In this document: positions 1-10,609 of the stretch, piece by piece | How positions within the stretch are numbered: position 1 is the stretch's first letter | How the letters are laid out: the number at the start of each line of letters is the position of its first letter | From: Portulaca oleracea | Taxonomy: Eukaryota; Streptophyta; Magnoliopsida; Caryophyllales; Portulacaceae | Length of the DNA: 64,000 nucleotides | Assembly (NCBI GenBank): GCA_029582165.1 | Contig: CM055892.1 | Span: forward strand, 13,434,754-13,498,753 | Reading direction: 5' to 3' | Made by a program: the position numbers and the translations under genes | The notes under the pieces: generated by a model | Databases searched by the model: none | Told to the model about the DNA's origin: nothing | Seen by the model: only the letters and a program-made list of their open reading frames with translations

Positions 1-150
1 AAAGTATTGTATGCCTAGGATTGTAGGTTGCACATGAAGAATTAATTAGCCACTTGAAATATTGTAATTAGCCTCGTAACTAACTCATTAACGATTTATC
101 TAATTAAGTGGCTTAATTAAAAAATAGAATTTGGGCCGTCAAACTCAACA
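1..150 (-). repeat. 3' LTR of the deleted Copia element (partial)
   Basis: This segment matches 2015-2164 at about 92-93 percent identity. It begins TGTTGAGTTTGACGG on the minus strand and extends beyond the left edge. Confidence 0.85.
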
Positions 151-320
151 ATCTCCACATTGGGCCAAAATCTCCAGTACTGTCATAGAACCCCGAAGGG
201 CAATCAAATCTGATGAGCATCAACTGAGATCAAGTCAGCCTTGAACTCAGCAAGAGATGAGGTTGTAGAACGGGTTGTAGAACTTGTAATAGTAAAACCT
301 TGTAGAATATAAAGACCGCC

Positions 321-645
321 TTACATGGAACCTTTGAATAAAGTTTGACCTTTAGATATGGTCAAAACTCCACCTTGAGTTGAATACTTGCAACCCTCAG
401 ATTCGAGAGTGCCTAGAGAGATGAGATTACACTTCAAATCAGGAATATGACGAATTTCTGTAAGAGTGCTGACAACTCTGTCATGAATCTTGATATTAAC
501 AGTACCAATCCCAAGAACATTGCTTTGGGCACTGTTGGTCATATGAACAACACCCAAACCAATAGTATCATATGTCGAAAATCAATCCTTGTAAGGACAC
601 ATATGATAATTACAACCACTATCAAGAATGCAGTTGTTTTTATTA
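321..645 (-). pseudogene. Copia protease / pre-integrase remnant
   Basis: On the minus strand the frame contains ILDSG followed by CNYHMCPYKD, the aspartic protease active-site region of Tnt1-type Copia elements. A TGA stop follows where this family normally has Trp. The frame reopens and continues through a stretch with RHIPDLKCNLISLG and ends in GGVLTISKG, typical of the region just before the integrase. Nothing of the integrase follows; the purine tract and 3' LTR come within about 170 bp. This is a broken, non-functional remnant. Confidence 0.75.
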
Positions 646-741
646 CCCCTCTCCAGGAGGAGTAACAAGAAAACATTCAGCATCATCTTCATATAGAACA
701 ATATCAGCTTCAACATTATTCTGAGTTTGTTTTAAAATTTG

Positions 742-1491
742 TTATTTCTCCAACTTCCTTTTTAATTTATAACACTCAGATACATCATGATCAGGCTTAC
801 GACAATAGCGATAGGTATTGTTGGAACACCCTTTAAACTTAGATCTGGAATTATTACTAGAGCTCCCATTATTAGTAGTTTCACCTCTAACAATCAAGCC
901 TTCAGCTTTATCATAACGCACTTCAAGATCAAATTTTTCTTTAGACATCAAATTAGATTTGACATCCTCAAAAAACAGGATTTCATTGCTAGAATATAAC
1001 ATGATCTCTTTAAAGTGCTTGTATGAATGAGGCAAAGAGACAACCAACAAAATAGACTTATCCCCATCTTCAACAGTAACCTCCAAATTTTCCAGATCAA
1101 TAATAATGGAGTTAAGTTCATCAAGATGTTTTTGAATGGGAGTACCTTCAGCCGTGGAGAACGTATATAAACGTTTTTTGGGAAGGATTTTGTTGGCGAG
1201 ACTTATAGTCATGTAGAGAAACTCCAAAGTCAACCGGAGTTTTGCAGTAGTAGTTTTGTTCAACACCTCGTGGAGAATCTGAGGTGCTAGACATAACTGG
1301 ATTGCTATAAGAGCCCTAACATCGAGGTCCTCCCAAACTTCGTCACTCATATTTGTAGGCTTTTTAGATTTCCCACCCAAAGCCTTCTTCAATCCATTTT
1401 GAGTAAGAATGGCCTTCATTTGAACACTGCAAATACTGAAACTGATCACACCGTCGAACTTCTCAATATCAAACTTAACTGCAGACAACAT
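742..1491 (-). pseudogene. Copia (Tnt1-like) gag
   Basis: A 249-codon frame starts about 25 bp after the primer binding site, so this ATG is the natural gag start. The sequence fits Tnt1-type Gag: an N-terminal region with the FDG motif, a helical core containing LESLYM-like and SLPHSYKHF motifs, and a degenerate zinc knuckle near residues 228-241. The knuckle reads Y-R-Y-C-x4-H-x4-C, so the first Cys of the CCHC motif is lost. Length is close to a full Gag. With no pol behind it, it could at most encode a non-autonomous capsid protein. Confidence 0.8.
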
Positions 1492-1529
1492 CCTTAGGCT
1501 AAAAAATCCAACCTCGCTCTGATACCACT

Positions 1530-2164
1530 TGCTAGGATCGAGATAAAGAGCCTAGTATTAACAGCGGAAGAAAAAAATTATCAAGATATATAAATTGAGA
1601 AAAATATGACAAGATCAGTACTTAAAATAGAGAATATAAAGGCACAAGATTTATGTGGAAACCCAAAGCAGGAAAAAAACACAGATGGAAACGGAGCAAT
1701 AATCCACTAGTATAAGGGGAGAGACTACAAGAGAGATCCCAAATAGCGTATAACACCACGAGAACAATTTGAAGGCAAAATAATAACTCTCAAAATACTC
1801 TCACAACCTAGGGATGGGTAGAGGTGAAGAAGCTCTCAATTACAAGTGTGTTTTTTGAATAGATTAATAATAACCCATATTTATACTAGAAGTACAACCC
1901 GTAAAATAACTCTAAGAATTTGATCTAGCCTATGACTAGTACATAACTTTCATTAGGAGTCTTTATCGACAAATTCACTTAGGGATACAACTTGTTGACA
2001 CAATAGAACTCTTGAAAGCATTGTATGCCTAGGATTGTAGGTTGCACATGAAGAATTAATTAGTCACTTGAAATATTATAATTAGCCATGTAAATAAATC
2101 ATTAACAATTTATCTAATTAAGTGGTTTAATTAAAAAATAGAATTTGGGCCATCAAACCCAACA
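1530..2164 (-). repeat. 5' LTR of the deleted Copia element
   Basis: This 635-bp LTR starts TGTTGGGTTTGATGGCCC and ends CTAGCA on the minus strand, directly before the primer binding site at 1516-1527. The right flank begins AAATC. Confidence 0.85.
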
Positions 2165-3419
2165 AAATCTACATCTCTTCCTTTTATTTTCTCTAAGTTT
2201 ACGTGGAACGAATATATCAAGAGGTGACACGCTTCCCAATAATTCGCTTAATAATTGTCCCACTTCATTCGCTTGTTGGCGCGAGACATTCTCCAGGTTG
2301 AGATAGGAGTAGGTGCTTGCTGCCCGCCTGCAAGCCTGTGACCACTAAAAATATAATATTTAAGACATAAGTAGTATATTGTGAAGATTAGTACCATTAA
2401 AATCATTATAAAGAGTTAATAGAGTTTATTTTAGCTTGTTTGCATTAAAAACCTTAAAAAATGAAGTTATTACAGAGTCTCTACTTTAAGCCCTTTTCTA
2501 TAAATATAAAAAGCTTTTTGCACCTATTTAGTTAGTTTCTACTAAAAAGAAAGGGCTTCATAAGTATTACCGCAAACTGAATGCACTTGGGAGTTAATTT
2601 TTAAAAATTAGAGCACCTTAAAATAATTACCACAAAACGTAAGGACCTTTGAGTCTTTATTTGCTCATTTCACCGGGCATAGTGAGTTGCTTCTCCTAGT
2701 ATATTTCACTAACAAATTGTCAACCTACGACAAGATCAAGCTATAGCTAAGGGGAACCCAAGGATTTTAAATATGAAAGAAGAATGAATTAAACTAACGA
2801 CGTGAAGTTTGTAGCTCATTCTACATTATGAATCTAATGACAAAATCGAGAAAGGTTACAGGGATGAGAGTCAGCTTAGCATAAACAGTTATAAAAGCTA
2901 TTACTGGAAACGAAAATAGGGTTTAATATTTGTTCATAATTTTCCCTATTTTTTAGGAGGGACTTAATGCATCTATATCTGCTCCATTCCTTCTTTCGTT
3001 ATACGCAACAGTCCACTCACAAGAATCAAACATATATGACACAGGTTCCCCTTTATCAAACCGGCCTTATACATCCCAAAAAATGATATAGATCCATAAG
3101 ATACACAACCACTATGGCCGTTTTCTTTTATACACCGCACTTTGCCATAACCCACCACAATCAACATTTTCACATTTACCAATACAATTTACATTTATAA
3201 AAAACAAACACACCATAACTTACCAATAACCCACCATAATCCACCACAATTCCACTACACTCGCCACAATTCCACCACACCACACCATACCGCGTCATAC
3301 CGCAGCCAACCGTATAAAAGAATAGAGCCTAAATCAGGAATGTTTTTCCCTCCTTTCATTTGTTCATCCAGAATATCCAACTTTATGAATTATTCTTTTC
3401 TATGGTAACTATCTTATAT
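2165..3419. other. Intergenic, no gene seen
   Basis: AT-rich sequence without a credible coding region. Around 3190-3325 there is a C/A-rich stretch of repeated CCACAAT/CCACCACA words ending in CCGTATAAAAGAAT. It resembles the right end of the MITE-like family seen at 31264-31548, but no left end was found. Confidence 0.5.
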
Positions 3420-3590
3420 ATTATATTTTAAGTGGTCACAATCTACTACTTACCATTAAAGTCATTTTTAACCTTAATTTTTTTGACAGTTACAATTAAT
3501 CTATTAATTATCAATTATAATTAAAAAGCTTGGAATGTGTAAGCTACGCCAACAGTTAAAATTGACATCCTAACGAATGAACTTCGTCTG
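3420..3590. repeat. Dispersed repeat with an inverted copy near 35.2 kb
   Basis: The stretch containing AAGCTTGGAATGTGT and the following GCTACGCCAACAGTTAAAA reappears, diverged, in reverse orientation at about 35145-35290. A partial copy lies near 35525-35600. Identity unknown. Confidence 0.55.
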
Positions 3591-4215
3591 TTTGGCATAT
3601 TTTAGACAACTTTTTGTAAATTCTAAAAATATAGATAAAAGTGTATTTTTTACCATTTATATATATTATTATAGTTATAGAAATCAATCATATTTTTTTT
3701 TCAATTTAATTTACAAATATATAGGTTTTATATCATGGTAAGAGACATATAAGATGTGTCTTACACCACAATTTTTATCATTTTCATTAAAGTAACTAGG
3801 CCATAGTAGTCACCTTCAGCACCTTCAATGCTTAAGACATACACTTCAGCCAAGTTTGACCTTATTCTTTTCTGTGGTAAGATTAAGCTTATCCGCACTA
3901 TATGATATTTTACCAACTTTACTACATCACTTGTTGTTACCCTATCCACTTGGCTTATAATATATTTTTAAAAAAATCGTATATTTAATAAGTGATATGT
4001 TTAATATGACCTGCCTTATTCACAATACCTTATTAAAAATCATTAAAAGTATAAATATTTCTCCACCTTTATTCACTTTATCAACAATTTACAAAACTTA
4101 TCCATCTTTATCCACACTATCCACATTTTACCAATTTATCCGCCCAACACTTAACCAACCGCACAGAAGAATTGTTTCATTTATAATATATTAAAACGAA
4201 ACCCTCAATAGTAAT

Positions 4216-4731
4216 CTTTTGGGTTGTTTACATTTTGAACCATGAAGTATAAGGTAATTAATTTTCTGAGCCCTTGGTTTCCAACATTAACTTTTTAGAC
4301 CCTAAAGTTTGTAGGCTGAATAAAAAAAGACCTTAAAGTTTGTAAGGTGAAAAAAAGGTATGTGTATTGTTTTTCTTTTTCTTCCTATGTTTGAATTTCT
4401 TTCTGGATTGGCGCAAATTTCAGGACTGGACTCTTATTCATGTCGGAACTACTTAAACCCTGGGTACTTAGGGGTCTAAGTAGTTCTGACATGAATAAGT
4501 GATGTGTATCATAGATTCAATATCAGCTTTAACCCTAGCCCTGAAGTTTGACGCCAATCGGGAGAGAAATTCTTGGAAGAAAAAGAAAAATGGTGCATGA
4601 GCCTTTTTTAACCTACAAACTTGAAGGTCTTTTTTTATTCAACCCATAAACGTTAGGGTGCAAAAAATTAACAGTGAAAACTAATGGTCCAAGAATTAAT
4701 TATCCTATACTTCAGGGTCCAAATGCAAAAG
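4216..4731. mobile_element. Foldback MITE, copy 1
   Basis: The left and right halves are inverted copies of each other over about 240 bp each. The ends pair as CTTTTG...CATTTTGAACCATGAAG against CTTTTGCATTTGGACCCTGAAG, with about 9 extra bases in the left arm. The centre holds a 23-bp inverted repeat, CTTATTCATGTCGGAACTAC (4433-) against its complement ending at 4499. No coding capacity. No clear TSD was seen, so the superfamily is uncertain. Confidence 0.75.
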
Positions 4732-4737
4732 ACTAGG

Positions 4738-4972
4738 ACCGAAAATCGGATCGAATAAAACCGGTCCAAACCGAACCGATTTTATTCAGTTCGGTTTTCT
4801 ATTTGGACTTTAGGCCTTATTCGGTTTTCGATTTATTCGGTTCCGGTGAAAACTCATATAGATATATCCATTATAAACCGAGAACCGAACTGGTTTTATT
4901 CGGTTCGGTTTTGACATTACTTTTTGTCTTGTTTTCGATTTATTCTGTTCGGTTTTGAACGATGAACAGCCC
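4738..4972. repeat. CGGTTCGGTTTT-rich tract, probably a small hAT-like relic
   Basis: Degenerate repeats of CGGTTTTATTCGGTTC on both strands fill the tract. The edges are CTAGGACCGAAAATC on the left and, read inward from the right, CTAGGGCTGTTCATCG. Such ends with biased subterminal repeats are common in plant hAT relics, but I found no matching 8-bp TSD. Confidence 0.4.
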
Positions 4973-5295
4973 TAGCACTATATGATATTTTACCAACTTT
5001 ACTACATCACTTGTTGTTACCCATCCACCTTGCTTATAATATATTTTTTAAAAAATCATATATTTAATAAGTGATGTGTTTAATATGACCTGCCTTATTC
5101 ACGATACCTTATTAAAAATCATTAAAAGTATAAATATTTCTCCACCTTTATTCACTTTATCAATAATTTACCAAACTTATCCATCTTTATCCACATTATC
5201 CACATTTTACCAATTTATCCGCCCAATCACTTAACCAACCGCATAAAAGAATTGTTTCATTTATAATATATTTAAACGAAACCCGCAATAGTTAT

Positions 5296-5854
5296 CTTTT
5301 GGGTTGTTTACATTTTGAACCATGAAGTATAAAGTAATTAATTTTCTAAACCCTTGATTTCCAACATTAACTTTTTAGACCCTAAAGTTTGTAGGCTGAA
5401 TAAAAAAGGACCTTAAAGTTTGTAAGGTGAAAAAAAAGGTATGTGTATTGTTTTTTCTTTTTCTTCCTAGATTTTAATTTCTTTCTGGATTGGTGCAAAC
5501 TTCAGGACTGACATTAAAACTAATATTGAAGTTATAATACACCTCTCTTATTCATGTTAGAACTACTTAAACCCGGGTACTTAGGGGTCTAAATAATTCT
5601 GGGATGAATAAGAGAGGTGTATCATAGATTCTATATCAGCTTTAACTCTAGCCCTGAAGTTTGACGCTAATCGGGAGAGAAATTCAAACATTGGAAGAAA
5701 AAGAAAAATGGTGCATGGGCCTTTTTTCAACCTACAAATTTTAAGGTCTTTTTTTTATTCAACCCATAAACTTTAGGGTGCAAAAAATTAATAGTGAAAG
5801 CTAATGGTCCAAGAATTAATTATCCTACGCTTCAGGGTTCAAATGCAAAAAAAG
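5296..5854. mobile_element. Foldback MITE, copy 2
   Basis: This is the second copy of the foldback element at 4216-4731, with the same ends and central inverted repeat. It carries a small internal insertion around 5510-5545. It probably arose with the surrounding duplication rather than by separate transposition. Confidence 0.75.
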
Positions 5855-6050
5855 ACACGTAATCTTTTGCCATGTGTCACCACTAAAAAATTTCTTAAAT
5901 AAAAAGGAACAAAAGAAATCAAATATATTAAATGGCTGTATCTTATAGTGAGCTTTAAATTCATATCGTTATGAAGTTTTCCCCTTTTTTTCATTGGCTA
6001 AGTTACTTTGGCCTTACTCCACAAAATTAGTGTGTTAGATAGTGGATAAA

Positions 6051-6107
6051 GGTTTATATAGCGGATAGCGGTTTAAGCAGCGGATAACGGTTTATGTAGC
6101 GGATAAC
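6051..6107. repeat. Minisatellite, 3 x 19 bp
   Basis: Three consecutive units of GGTTTATRTAGCGGATAAC type (6051-6069, 6070-6088, 6089-6107) differ by a few bases. Confidence 0.8.
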
Positions 6108-6128
6108 AGACAATTGTTCAAATAAGAA

Positions 6129-6418
6129 TTGTGTTCGGTAAATTTAGCGGTTAAATTAACATATTAATGTGAATTGACATAAAAGGATATCAATAATTTT
6201 CAAAGAGAAAGTTTTCAAAGGGTATTTTTTGACCGAAAAATATGAAACACTGCTCCAAACGCTAAACGTTAATTTTATTAGCGTTTCACAAAATGCTCCT
6301 TAAAACGCTAAACGCTCCTCAAAACGTTAGCTTACCGAACGGTAATATTTATGCAATTAGAGTTTTGACTTGGTCAAAACGCTAAACGCTACCCCAAACG
6401 TTACTGCCGAACACAACC
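6129..6418. mobile_element. MITE-like element with TTGTGTTCGG ends
   Basis: The ends are inverted: TTGTGTTCGGTAA on the left and, read inward from the right, TTGTGTTCGGCAGTAA. The interior carries repeated AACGCTAAACGCT words. It has no coding capacity, and no convincing target duplication was found. Confidence 0.6.
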
Positions 6419-6545
6419 TTTAATCGGATATGTGAAACTGACTAATAAATGTTAAAATATGGGTAACTGATTCATTGACATATGCTTAAGAAATAACTTA
6501 TTCATTATAAAACAGACTTATGTGATAATTTTTATTAGAAAGGAT

Positions 6546-7838
6546 TAGACCTGGCAATCGGATGGGTCGGATCGGGTTCGGATTGGATGCCTTCGGGTTC
6601 GGGTTTGCTTACATCATCCATACTCCGGATCGGATCGGATCGGATTTGGGTCAGGTGGGGTTCGGATTCGGTTTGCCTCCGGATAGATCTTGTCCGGGTC
6701 GGATCGGGTCCGACTTGAGTTTAACCGGATCGTCATCTTCGGGTCAGAGTCGGTTGAAACTTTTCACGGGTCGGGCTGAGCCGGATTGGGTTGATTCGGT
6801 TGCTTGTTTTCGGATGCATCCAAGGTTGTATTTATATTCGGGTCAGATTACTTTCGGGTCGGACTGCTTTCGGATCAGATTGCTTTCGGGTCGAGTTATT
6901 TTCGTTTTCTGTTAAAATTTGTTTATTACTAAAATGAAAATTTCTAATTTTGAGTAAATATTTATTGCATAATGAAATAATTTATGGTGCACGATTCTAA
7001 TTCATGAGTTTGTCCTCTGTACTGTATTGTATGGAAATCACTCAAAAATAATATTAACTACTACACTAGTTGAAAGTCAAATAAATAACAATTCGGAAAA
7101 AATTGTATTTTATTCAATATTATTTGAATTAAACGCATAAAATATAGTACTTGTTTTATTCAAAAAAAGTGAATATAAATACAGTAATTTATTTATCAAT
7201 ATAAACGTTGATTTTTATCAAACAATGATTCATGAAAAAGTTATATTTTATACAATAGCTTTTTATTCAGTAACATTGACATTGAGTCGTTGATAAAGTC
7301 TTACAATTGTATTCATTTTATATCAATAATTCTTACTTTCCCCCTTTTACACAAACAGTTCAAGTATTAAACGCATATTAAACAACGTTATAATTTAGCG
7401 CGATAATATTGGTGTGATAGTATTTGACAGTTTGGTTCTAATTTGGCCAGATTATAATCAGGTCGGGAATAGTTTGGTTTGGATGTAAATCGGGTTGGTT
7501 CTCGGTTCGGTTATACATTGATTCATGTGTGCCTCGAGTCGGGTAAAATTCGGTTCGGGTGTGTCTCGAGTCTAGTAAAATTCGATTCGGGTGTGTCTCG
7601 GGTCGGATTAAATTCGGTTCAACTGATTTTCGGATACGGGTTTATTCGAGTTTAGCTTGGCTCGGATCGAGTTCGGGTCGTTTCGGATTATTTCGAATGC
7701 TTTGCTTATTCGGTAAACTTCGGGTTCGGTTCGAATCAGTTTCGGATCGGAGTGATCCGGGTTTTGGATGAATATCGGGTCTGGGCATTCGGATTCGGAT
7801 GGATCGGATCGGATTTCGGATAAGGATTGTGAGGTCTA
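6546..7838. mobile_element. Non-autonomous hAT element, TSD GAAAGGAT
   Basis: Perfect 8-bp direct repeats GAAAGGAT flank it (6538-6545 and 7839-7846), as expected for hAT insertion. The terminal inverted repeats are TAGACCTGGCAATC and TAGACCTCACAATC (12 of 14 match). Both subterminal regions, about 370 and 400 bp, consist almost entirely of degenerate TCGGGT/TCGGAT words; the centre (6920-7420) is AT-rich. No transposase is visible. The long open frames in the repeat tracts are by-products of the low-complexity sequence. Confidence 0.85.
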
Positions 7839-8482
7839 GAAAGGATGTCTACCAAATATGTGTGCGGGACTGTGAGTTTTTTTTTTTCCTTTTTAAAATT
7901 TTTCTACTTTACTAAAACTGAGTAATTGTTCATTTGCAAGTCATAGAGACATCTTATTATAAATTTTCATAGCTCATGAGACTTAAATCTATATATTTTG
8001 TACAAAAATAATTATAGTTGGAGACAAATCATTTATAATATATAATTACATTAAAGTCAAATCTCCAAAGAAAATCTTTTGCTATGTATTAGAAATCTGA
8101 ATGTTTGGAAGAAATCAAAACCTACTTCTAAACTCAATCTACCAAGAATATTTTTTTTTTAAAATAAGTTATAAAAAATTTAATGACATGTGCAAACATA
8201 AAAAACATTTTTTTAGAGTATAATTTATGGAAAGATGAAAAGTGAATGTTTTCTAATTTATGAAGTCAAGTAAAATTAATCTAAATTAATTTATGATACC
8301 GAACAAAATAATTTAATTTAAGTGGTTTAACTATATTTATTTGTTATGATATTAAATAAAATTTTAATTTTTCAAAAAACGTTTACTATACAACTAAGAT
8401 ACTGAAATAAATATAGAATTAAGTATCCATTGCTATATTATTCAAATTAATTTTATAATAGCGATAGTATTCCTATTTCATA
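7839..8482. other. AT-rich intergenic, nothing recognised
   Basis: No coding region, RNA gene or clear repeat structure was seen in this stretch. Confidence 0.5.
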
Positions 8483-8718
8483 CTACCTCCGTGCTTTTTT
8501 ATATGTCATTTACAGTTTTTAGTGTCAATTTTTAATCAATAATTTTTAATATAAAATTTTTATTAAAAAATATAATATTATATTTTTTAATAATATTTTT
8601 TTATTACGAATCTAATGACATTAATTTTGTGTGATGAATAATTATACAAATTAAAATATTAATGGTAAAATTTTTTAACACAATTTCCAAGGTGACAGAT
8701 AAATAAAAACGGAGGGAG
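8483..8718. mobile_element. Stowaway-type MITE, copy A
   Basis: A 236-bp element flanked by TA. Its ends are CTACCTCCGTGCTTTTTT and, read inward from the right, CTCCCTCCGTTTTTATTT. This is the classic Tc1/mariner-derived Stowaway pattern. It is a close relative of the element at 23431-23664. Confidence 0.88.
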
Positions 8719-9118
8719 TATTAACTAATGAATTTCTCTTATGAATTATCATTTCCATTCTCGGTACCCACTCATTCGTTAATAATTGTCATTTTTAGGC
8801 TTTGGGAACATTTCAAGAAGATAGTAATTGATTGTTTTATTATCAAAATTATTTATATTTTAGTTATATCATTGTGTTGAGAATAATAAAAATAAGAGAT
8901 AAATTTGAAATGCTTGTTGTATTAGGACGGTAAAGTGTCAGATATGTGAAAAATAAAAAGTTAGGCCTTGTTAGATATTATTGACCAGTGTTCACTGTGG
9001 AGTGTATGTCAATTGCGTTACATTTCCAGCACAATGCAAGAATTGAAGTAGGACTTCACCCAATAACTTGTTTTTACTAAATCATTGACCAACCAGTGTA
9101 ACCTTTCATAATTATTGT

Positions 9119-9750
9119 ATGCTCCTGGGGCATGTACTCCAAGAAATGATATGGCAGTCATGTCAGATTTTTTTTTTAAAAAAAAAATCAGTAACTACTT
9201 GTCGGTTACCAGCGTCAGTTAAACTGAATTGTTCGTTGAAGATAACATCATTGTTCACCATATGATGTTCACTAAATTGAGTTGGATTGTTCACTCACTT
9301 CAACTGCATTGTTCATTTACTTCAACTGCATTGTTCATTTACTTCAACTATATTGTTTACTTAACTTGTTCCACATAGTTTACTCTAAGAAAAATTTAGA
9401 TTGTTCATCATATAATCTTCTTATTTGACAAAATTTCTATCATTAGAATTTATCGAATAACATGTACTTGAACTTGCAGGAGTAAATGGCTAGACAATGA
9501 ATTAGTAAATAATGACATGGTGAACAATGGAAATATTTTCAATGAACCACTAGTTACATGATGAACAATTGTAACATATTTAGTGAACAATCTCAACATA
9601 TCTGGTGAACAATCTCGATATACAGGGTGAATAATCTCAACATATGTAGTGAACTATCCTATCTGATTATAAGTGAACAAAGACTCTTTTATGAATGAAC
9701 AATGTTATATGCCACGTAGGATTCGGAGCACATGCTCCATGAGCATATAA
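9119..9750. mobile_element. Foldback-like element with TATGCTCMTGGRGCATG ends
   Basis: The inverted ends are TATGCTCCTGGGGCATGTACTCC-like on the left and TATGCTCATGGAGCATGTG read inward from the right. The left interior repeats ATTGTTCATTTACTTCAACT; the right interior repeats GTGAACAATCTCAACATAT, so the two halves carry related words in opposite orientation. Just beyond the right end (9762-9830) the left flank and first ~60 bp recur as a direct repeat. No coding capacity. Confidence 0.6.
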
Positions 9751-10609
9751 GACATATTGACCTTTCATAATTATTGTATATGCTCCAGGAGATGACATGG
9801 TAGCCATGAGAGATTTTTTTATGGCATAAAGGTTGATTTACAGAAGAATGTAATATTCAGTTACCAATTTTCAAATATTTGACCGACTCTTTAAAAAAAA
9901 AAAAAAAAGAAAAGCCACACAAAGTTACTCAAGAAGGCCGCATTAACGCTTGCCATCATTATCTATGAGTAACTTGGATTTTACTGAGATGTCTGGCCAT
10001 GGCCGATAGAGTTACGATTATAATAAAGTACTACCAATAACATAAATGACATTCCACTACATATTGCTAGTTCACCCATAAATGAGTTAAAATATGGAAC
10101 AAGACAAAGATGGGGGAATACGTGAGCAGCATCAACGATGAGAAATGGTAATAAACAAACGCAGAGTGACGGGTGAAAGGGTCAAAAAACTAACCAATCT
10201 GTTCCATTCAGATTCATCTTGGCAAATATTACATTAGCTGTATAATCATAAATAAACAACCAGGCTTACTACTTTGACATTTTAAATCTTCAACATACAC
10301 TAGTCTGTGGCATGCAACAACACAGCACATGATCAATCAAGCTTCTCACGTCTCCTGTATGCGGGCCACTTCAATGTATGAATTGTTTACTCTTTCATAA
10401 TCTAAGAAGAAGTGATCCCTTGTCTAGAAAACAACTTCCACCTTTGGTATTCTCGACTTTTTTCCCTCCCAAAATGTTGAATTGAGAAACGAACATGCTA
10501 GTAACAAAATACAACTGAGGATCATACGAGGAAGGCCAAGATAAACAACCCCCAAACAAAACTCGTCAGCTTTCTGACCATTGTATGGGCTGCATTTTTT
10601 CATTCAGCC

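Larger units (their letters stand above)
1..2164 (-). mobile_element. Internally deleted Ty1/Copia (Tnt1-like) element
   Basis: The element reads on the minus strand. Its 5' LTR (1530-2164) is followed by a primer binding site, TGGTATCAGAGC on the minus strand (complement of 1516-1527), typical of Copia priming by initiator Met-tRNA. Next come a gag frame (742-1491) and a protease-like frame (321-645), then a purine-rich tract (ATGTGGAGAT on minus) directly before the 3' LTR, which runs off the left edge. Integrase, reverse transcriptase and RNase H are absent: only about 1.4 kb lies between the LTRs. The shared 150 bp of the LTRs differ at roughly 11 positions, so the insertion is old. The left TSD is outside the window. 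Confidence 0.88.
3896..5854. repeat. Two direct copies of an ~850-bp segment, spaced ~1,080 bp
   Basis: Copy 1 (about 3896-4731) and copy 2 (about 4976-5854) both begin CACTATATGATATTTTACC and stay alignable throughout. Each holds a C/A-rich ATCCACATTTTACC tract followed by the same foldback element. A 240-bp CGGTTC-rich tract separates them. The pattern fits a segmental tandem duplication, followed by divergence. Confidence 0.8.
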
